From Bartonella tamiae Th239 (lineage in GTDB: Bacteria; Pseudomonadota; Alphaproteobacteria; Rhizobiales; Rhizobiaceae), in NCBI RefSeq assembly GCF_000278275.1, contig NZ_JH725147.1:1371063-1435062 (forward strand): 64,000 nt of DNA, read 5' to 3'. Below the pieces are notes generated by a model. The model was not told where the DNA came from. It saw nothing but the letters and a program-made list of their open reading frames with translations, and made no database searches. Within the stretch, counting starts at the first letter, position 1, and each line of letters begins with the position of its first letter. This document shows, one piece after another, positions 59,416 to 64,000 of the stretch. The translations under genes and the position numbers were made by a program.

Positions 59416-61380
59416 ATGTTTTACGCTATTGTCTTCTTGCCGCTTCTTGGTTTTTTAATTGCTGGGTTGGGTGGAAAAACTCTTGGAGTGCGTGGCGCAG
59501 AATTGGTGACATGTACATTTATGGTGATCGTCGCTGTCTTGTCGTGGATTGCATTTTTCAATATTGCAATTGGCAATGGTTCGGTCGTGAATGTTCCAGT
59601 GCTTCATTGGTTAAGTGTTGGTAATTTATCATTTAATTGGTCATTACATATTGATACACTTACCGCTGTCATGCTTGTGGTTGTGAATACCGTTTCTGCT
59701 TTGGTGCATATTTATTCTATTGGATACATGCATCATGATCCATCTCGCCCACGGTTTTTTGCTTATTTATCTTTTTTTACATTTATGATGTTAATGTTGG
59801 TGACAGCCAACAATCTGATACAAATGTTTTTTGGTTGGGAAGGTGTTGGGCTTGCATCTTATCTTCTTATTGGCTTTTGGTTTCAGCGTCCTTCAGCAAA
59901 CAAAGCGGCAATAAAAGCTTTTGTTGTTAATCGTGTTGGTGATTTTGGATTTTTATTAGGTATTTTTAGTATTTTTGTACTTTTTAAAGCAGTTGATTTT
60001 GAAACAATTTTCCAAAAAGCAACTGATGATAGTTTTGTTCAAGGAATGACCTTTTTAAGCTGGCATCTTGACGCTAATATTGCATTAACAGTGACATGTC
60101 TTCTTTTGTTCGTTGGTGCCATGGGCAAATCGGCACAATTTCTTTTACATACATGGCTACCTGATGCGATGGAAGGACCAACACCTGTATCGGCACTTAT
60201 TCATGCAGCAACAATGGTGACAGCTGGTGTGTTTATGATTTCTCGTATGTCACCAATTTTTGAACTTTCGACCATCGCTTTAACTGTCATTGTTGTTATT
60301 GGTGCCACGACTGCATTTTTTGCGGCAACAGTTGGTTTGGTTCAAAATGATATAAAACGTGTTATTGCATATTCCACTTGTTCTCAATTGGGGTATATGT
60401 TTGTGGCACTTGGTGTGGGGGCTTATGGTGCTGCCGTTTTTCATCTTTTCACTCATGCCTTTTTTAAAGCATTACTATTTTTAGGTGCAGGTTCTGTCAT
60501 TCATGCCGTATCTGATGAGCAGGATATGCGTAAAATGGGCGGACTGCGTAAATACATACCTACAACTTATTGGATGATGCTTATCGGAACTTTTGCTTTA
60601 ACTGGTTTAGGTATCCCTGGAACAATTTTTGGAACGGCGGGATTCTTTTCTAAAGATTCCATTGTTGAATCTGCCTTTGCTTCGTATAATCCCGCAGCTG
60701 GTTATGCTTTTTGGTTGCTTGTAATTGCAGCGTTATTTACAAGCTTTTACTCTTGGCGTTTGATTTTTATGACATTTCATGGAAAGCCACGTGCAACGGC
60801 AGATGTCATGCATCATGTTCATGAATCTTCGGCAGTCATGTTAATTCCGTTATTCGTTTTGGCTATCGGTGCATTGTTTGCAGGAGTTATCTTTCAACCT
60901 TATTTCTTTGGTGATCTTTATATTGGTTTTTGGAAAGGTGCCTTATTTACAGGTCCCGAAAATCATATTATGCATGAAGCACATAATGTGCCTATGTGGG
61001 TAAAAACATCTCCTTTTATAGCAATGGTTATTGGATTTATATTTGCCTATTTATTTTATATTTTGGCACCATCAATTCCAAAAGCTTTGGCCAATGCTTT
61101 TCCTTTTGGCTATCGCTTTTTGTTAAAAAAATGGTATTTTGACGAGCTTTATAACGTTCTTTTTGTTCGCCCAACATTTGCACTTGGTCGTTTTTTCTGG
61201 AAAGTAGGAGACATCGCAATTATTGATGGCTTAGGTCCAAATGGGATTGCGGCACGTGTTGTTAACATAACCAATAGAGTGGTTCGTATGCAGACAGGTT
61301 ACCTTTATCATTATGCCTTCGCGATGCTTATTGGTGTCGCGGCGCTGATTACTTGGATGATGATCGGGAGCATAAACTAA
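59416..61380 (+). CDS. nuoL: NADH-quinone oxidoreductase subunit L
   Basis: Distal antiporter-like proton-pumping subunit, 654 residues, about 16 spans plus the long lateral helix near the C-terminus. [20 protein letters not shown] contains the key Glu, [20 protein letters not shown] the conserved Lys-helix neighbourhood, and [20 protein letters not shown] the central Lys. Its stop overlaps nuoM by one base. Confidence 0.97.
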   Translation: MFYAIVFLPLLGFLIAGLGGKTLGVRGAELVTCTFMVIVAVLSWIAFFNIAIGNGSVVNVPVLHWLSVGNLSFNWSLHIDTLTAVMLVVVNTVSALVHIYSIGYMHHDPSRPRFFAYLSFFTFMMLMLVTANNLIQMFFGWEGVGLASYLLIGFWFQRPSANKAAIKAFVVNRVGDFGFLLGIFSIFVLFKAVDFETIFQKATDDSFVQGMTFLSWHLDANIALTVTCLLLFVGAMGKSAQFLLHTWLPDAMEGPTPVSALIHAATMVTAGVFMISRMSPIFELSTIALTVIVVIGATTAFFAATVGLVQNDIKRVIAYSTCSQLGYMFVALGVGAYGAAVFHLFTHAFFKALLFLGAGSVIHAVSDEQDMRKMGGLRKYIPTTYWMMLIGTFALTGLGIPGTIFGTAGFFSKDSIVESAFASYNPAAGYAFWLLVIAALFTSFYSWRLIFMTFHGKPRATADVMHHVHESSAVMLIPLFVLAIGALFAGVIFQPYFFGDLYIGFWKGALFTGPENHIMHEAHNVPMWVKTSPFIAMVIGFIFAYLFYILAPSIPKALANAFPFGYRFLLKKWYFDELYNVLFVRPTFALGRFFWKVGDIAIIDGLGPNGIAARVVNITNRVVRMQTGYLYHYAFAMLIGVAALITWMMIGSIN

Positions 61381-62849
61381 TGACCGATTGGCCTATTCTT
61401 TCTACGGTAACATTTTTGCCGCTTGTTGGTGTTTTCTTAATTTTATTAATTAAGGATAATAGCGATGCGGCAAAACGTAATATTCGTAATGTTGCATTAT
61501 TCACAACGATATTTGTTTTTATTCTTTCACTCGTGATTTGGGTGGGATTTGATAATACAAATGCTGAATTCCAAATGGTTGAAAAACTTGACTGGCTAGG
61601 TGGTGGCATAAGCTATCATATGGGGGTTGATGGAATCTCGGTTCTATTTGTGGTTTTGTCAGCCTTTTTGATGCCATTTTGTGTTCTTGCAAGTTGGGAA
61701 ACTGTTAAAGATCGTCTGAAAGCCTATATGATAGCCTTTTTATTGCTTGAAGTTGCAATTATTGGTGTGTTCTGTGCTTTAGACGCTTTATTATTTTACG
61801 TATATTTTGAAGGTAGCCTTATTCCGATGTTTATTATCATTGGAGTATGGGGGGGACCACGCCGTGTTTATGCCAGTATAAAGTTTTTTCTTTATACATT
61901 GTTAGGGTCAGTTTTAATGTTGATCGCTTTAATGGCAATGTATTGGAACGCCGGCACACTTGATATACCAACCTTACTTCATCATGAGTTTCCAGCTAAT
62001 ATGCAAATATGGCTTTGGTTGGCGTTTTTTGCTTCTTTTGCAGTTAAAATGCCAATGTGGCCCGTACATACTTGGTTGCCAGATGCGCACGTAGAGGCAC
62101 CAACAGCTGGCTCTGTAATTTTGGCTGGGATTTTGCTTAAACTTGGTGGTTACGGATTTATTCGATTTTCATTACCAATGTTTCCATTGGCTTCTGCCGA
62201 TTTGGCTCCATTTATATTTACTCTTTCTGTTATTGCTATCATATACACCTCGCTCGTGGCTCTTGTGCAAGAAGATATGAAAAAGCTTATTGCATATTCA
62301 TCTGTAGCTCATATGGGTTATGTCACAATGGGTATTTTTTCTGCAAATGAACTTGGTCTTCAAGGTGCAATTTATCAAATGTTATCGCATGGTATCGTTT
62401 CAGCAGCTTTATTTTTATGTGTTGGTGTCATTTACGATCGTCTCCATACTCGTGAAATTGCAGCTTTTGGTGGTCTTGCGCATAATATGCCGAAATACGC
62501 AGTTGCCTTTTTAGTATTTACAATGGCTAATGTTGGTCTTCCTGGTACATCAGGATTTATTGGAGAGTTCTTAACACTTATTGGGGTTTTCCAAGTTAAT
62601 ACATGGGTTGCTGTTTTTGCCACAACAGGTGTTATTCTATCTGCAGCATATGCTCTTTATCTTTATAGACGCGTTGTTTTCGGTCCACTTGATAAAGAAA
62701 GCCTAAAAACCTTGCTTGATCTATCACCGCGTGAGAAATTCATTCTTTATCCTATGATTATTCTTACTATTTTCTTTGGTATCTATCCAACGCCTATTTT
62801 GACTACTACGGCGTCAGCGGTAGAAGCCCTTGTCAACCAGTTGCACTAA
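61380..62849 (+). CDS. nuoM: NADH-quinone oxidoreductase subunit M
   Basis: Second antiporter-like subunit, 489 residues, about 14 spans. [18 protein letters not shown] carries the conserved Glu; [20 protein letters not shown] and [20 protein letters not shown] are signatures. The frame is open upstream into nuoL (61353), but ATG 61380 ([10 protein letters not shown]) in the TAATG junction is the natural start. Confidence 0.97.
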   Translation: MTDWPILSTVTFLPLVGVFLILLIKDNSDAAKRNIRNVALFTTIFVFILSLVIWVGFDNTNAEFQMVEKLDWLGGGISYHMGVDGISVLFVVLSAFLMPFCVLASWETVKDRLKAYMIAFLLLEVAIIGVFCALDALLFYVYFEGSLIPMFIIIGVWGGPRRVYASIKFFLYTLLGSVLMLIALMAMYWNAGTLDIPTLLHHEFPANMQIWLWLAFFASFAVKMPMWPVHTWLPDAHVEAPTAGSVILAGILLKLGGYGFIRFSLPMFPLASADLAPFIFTLSVIAIIYTSLVALVQEDMKKLIAYSSVAHMGYVTMGIFSANELGLQGAIYQMLSHGIVSAALFLCVGVIYDRLHTREIAAFGGLAHNMPKYAVAFLVFTMANVGLPGTSGFIGEFLTLIGVFQVNTWVAVFATTGVILSAAYALYLYRRVVFGPLDKESLKTLLDLSPREKFILYPMIILTIFFGIYPTPILTTTASAVEALVNQLH

Positions 62850-62864
62850 AAGAGGCAAACGACC

Positions 62865-64000
62865 ATGCATACTGAATTAATGGCTCAACTGTCTTTGATT
62901 TATCCAGAGCTTATGATCGCACTTGGAGCATTGGCTCTTTTAATGATGGGTGTTTTTATCGGTGCGCGATCTTACGCATTGATTAGCGTTTTGTCGATTG
63001 TTTTGCTGTGTGCGACAATAATTGTGACGCTTGTTTTTGCTCGAGATGGGATTTTTATCCGTGATACATTAATCATGGATTCATTTGGACGATATATGAA
63101 AGTCTTGACATTGATTGGAGCTATTTTTGCTTTAATTATGTCAATAGGATTTGCAAAAACTGAAAAATTTGACAAGTTTGAATTTCCAATTTTGACCCTT
63201 TTGGCAACATTGGGTATGATGTTTATGATATCTGCTGGCAATATGCTTTCGCTTTATATGGGTTTAGAATTACAATCTCTTGCTTTATATGTTTTAGCTG
63301 CCATAAATCGTGATAATGTGCGCTCTTCTGAAGCCGGTCTTAAATATTTTGTTCTTGGTGCTTTATCTTCAGGCATGCTTCTTTATGGTATTTCCCTTAT
63401 TTATGGCTTTACTGGACAGATTGGTTTTAGCAATATCGCAACAATGCTTGATGGACAGATTCCACAACTGGGTATTATCTTCGGAATGGTTTTTGTTTTG
63501 GCAGGAATTGCCTTCAAAATATCAGTTGTGCCTTTTCATATGTGGACTCCTGATGTTTATGAAGGTGCGCCAACACCCATTACAGCTTTTTTTGCCGTTG
63601 CACCAAAAATTGCAGCTATGGCGCTTTTAATTCGAGTTATCGTTGATGCTTTCTTGCCATTAAATGGCGTTGAAGGTGTTATGCCTGCTTGGCAACAAAT
63701 TCTTGTATTTATGGCTATCGCTTCAATGATTTTGGGGGCATTTGCTGGGATAGGCCAGCATAATATTAAGCGACTGATGGCCTATTCATCTATAACTCAT
63801 ATGGGCTATGCTTTAGTTGGACTTGCGGCAGGAAGCATGATTGGCGTGCAAAGTGTCATCATATATATGACAATTTATGTTGCGATGACATTAGGATGTT
63901 TTGCATTTATTTTAGGTATGAGAACCCAAGAAGGAACTGTTGAAAATATCTATGATTTAGGAGGATTGGCAAAGACCAATCCATTTATGGCTGTCATTAT
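62865..64000 (+). CDS. nuoN: NADH-quinone oxidoreductase subunit N (3' end outside the window)
   Basis: Third antiporter-like subunit, open without a stop to the window end; 378 complete codons visible of an expected ~480. It starts [20 protein letters not shown] behind [34 protein letters not shown] holds the conserved Glu, [20 protein letters not shown] and [20 protein letters not shown] are NuoN-typical, and [20 protein letters not shown] is the later signature. Closes the A-to-N gene order. Confidence 0.96.
   Translation, partial: MHTELMAQLSLIYPELMIALGALALLMMGVFIGARSYALISVLSIVLLCATIIVTLVFARDGIFIRDTLIMDSFGRYMKVLTLIGAIFALIMSIGFAKTEKFDKFEFPILTLLATLGMMFMISAGNMLSLYMGLELQSLALYVLAAINRDNVRSSEAGLKYFVLGALSSGMLLYGISLIYGFTGQIGFSNIATMLDGQIPQLGIIFGMVFVLAGIAFKISVVPFHMWTPDVYEGAPTPITAFFAVAPKIAAMALLIRVIVDAFLPLNGVEGVMPAWQQILVFMAIASMILGAFAGIGQHNIKRLMAYSSITHMGYALVGLAAGSMIGVQSVIIYMTIYVAMTLGCFAFILGMRTQEGTVENIYDLGGLAKTNPFMAVI

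Overview
The window looks like chromosomal backbone DNA of an AT-rich alphaproteobacterium of the order Hyphomicrobiales (Rhizobiales), most likely a Bartonella. This rests on the low GC content, protein sequences of rhizobial type (AapJQMP, HdaA, DUF3572, ChvG-free cell-cycle regulator DivK, alpha-type AspRS, accessory complex I subunits) and long AT-rich, decayed-looking intergenic stretches. The genus is an inference; no rRNA or species marker lies in the window. I saw no phage, insertion sequence, CRISPR array, secretion system or toxin locus.

Layout. 1-10.6 kb: end of an upstream gene, glmS, a membrane-anchored phosphodiester glycosidase, recG (reverse), a 28-codon membrane peptide gene, dnaE, metC (reverse). 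10.8-16.5 kb: the general amino-acid ABC transporter aapJQMP, then a reverse pair encoding an FAD monooxygenase and a CHCC zinc-finger protein. 16.8-25.4 kb: ppk-ppx (polyphosphate synthesis and breakdown), rnd (reverse), aspS, and an unrecognised exported protein (reverse). 25.5-31.9 kb: parC, rplM-rpsI, divK (reverse), DUF3572-dinB, tRNA-Arg, an NDUFS4-like complex I subunit and tRNA-Pro. 31.9-36.4 kb: an SH3-domain protein, hdaA with an AI-2E family permease (reverse), purM-purN. 36.6-43.4 kb: a lipoprotein with a possible lysozyme-like core, metY, recJ, parE (reverse). 43.6-47.4 kb: four envelope-glycan genes (GT2 transferase, ChbG/HpnK deacetylase, GtrA, GtrII-like transferase). 47.4-49.1 kb: lipB, tRNA-Val, tRNA-Asp. 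49.6-64 kb: the nuo operon for NADH:quinone oxidoreductase, nuoA to nuoN, with nuoN cut by the window end.

How the genes work together. Most genes are housekeeping: replication and repair (dnaE, recG, recJ, parC, parE, dinB, hdaA), translation (aspS, rplM, rpsI, four tRNAs), purines, methionine/sulfur (metC, metY), amino-acid uptake and respiration. Complex I is represented three times: the core nuo operon plus separate NDUFS4-like and NDUFS6-like (CHCC zinc finger) genes.

The most interesting region is 43.6-47.4 kb. A GtrB/FlmF-like polyprenyl-phosphate sugar synthase is translationally coupled to a YdjC-type N-deacetylase and faces a GtrA-type flippase and a GtrII-type membrane glycosyltransferase. 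Together they read as a pathway that would put a de-N-acetylated amino sugar on an envelope glycan, probably LPS or lipid A. Other items of interest are a 41-codon open frame that exactly fills the nuoC-nuoD gap, a 28-residue membrane peptide before dnaE, and several hairpins between genes.
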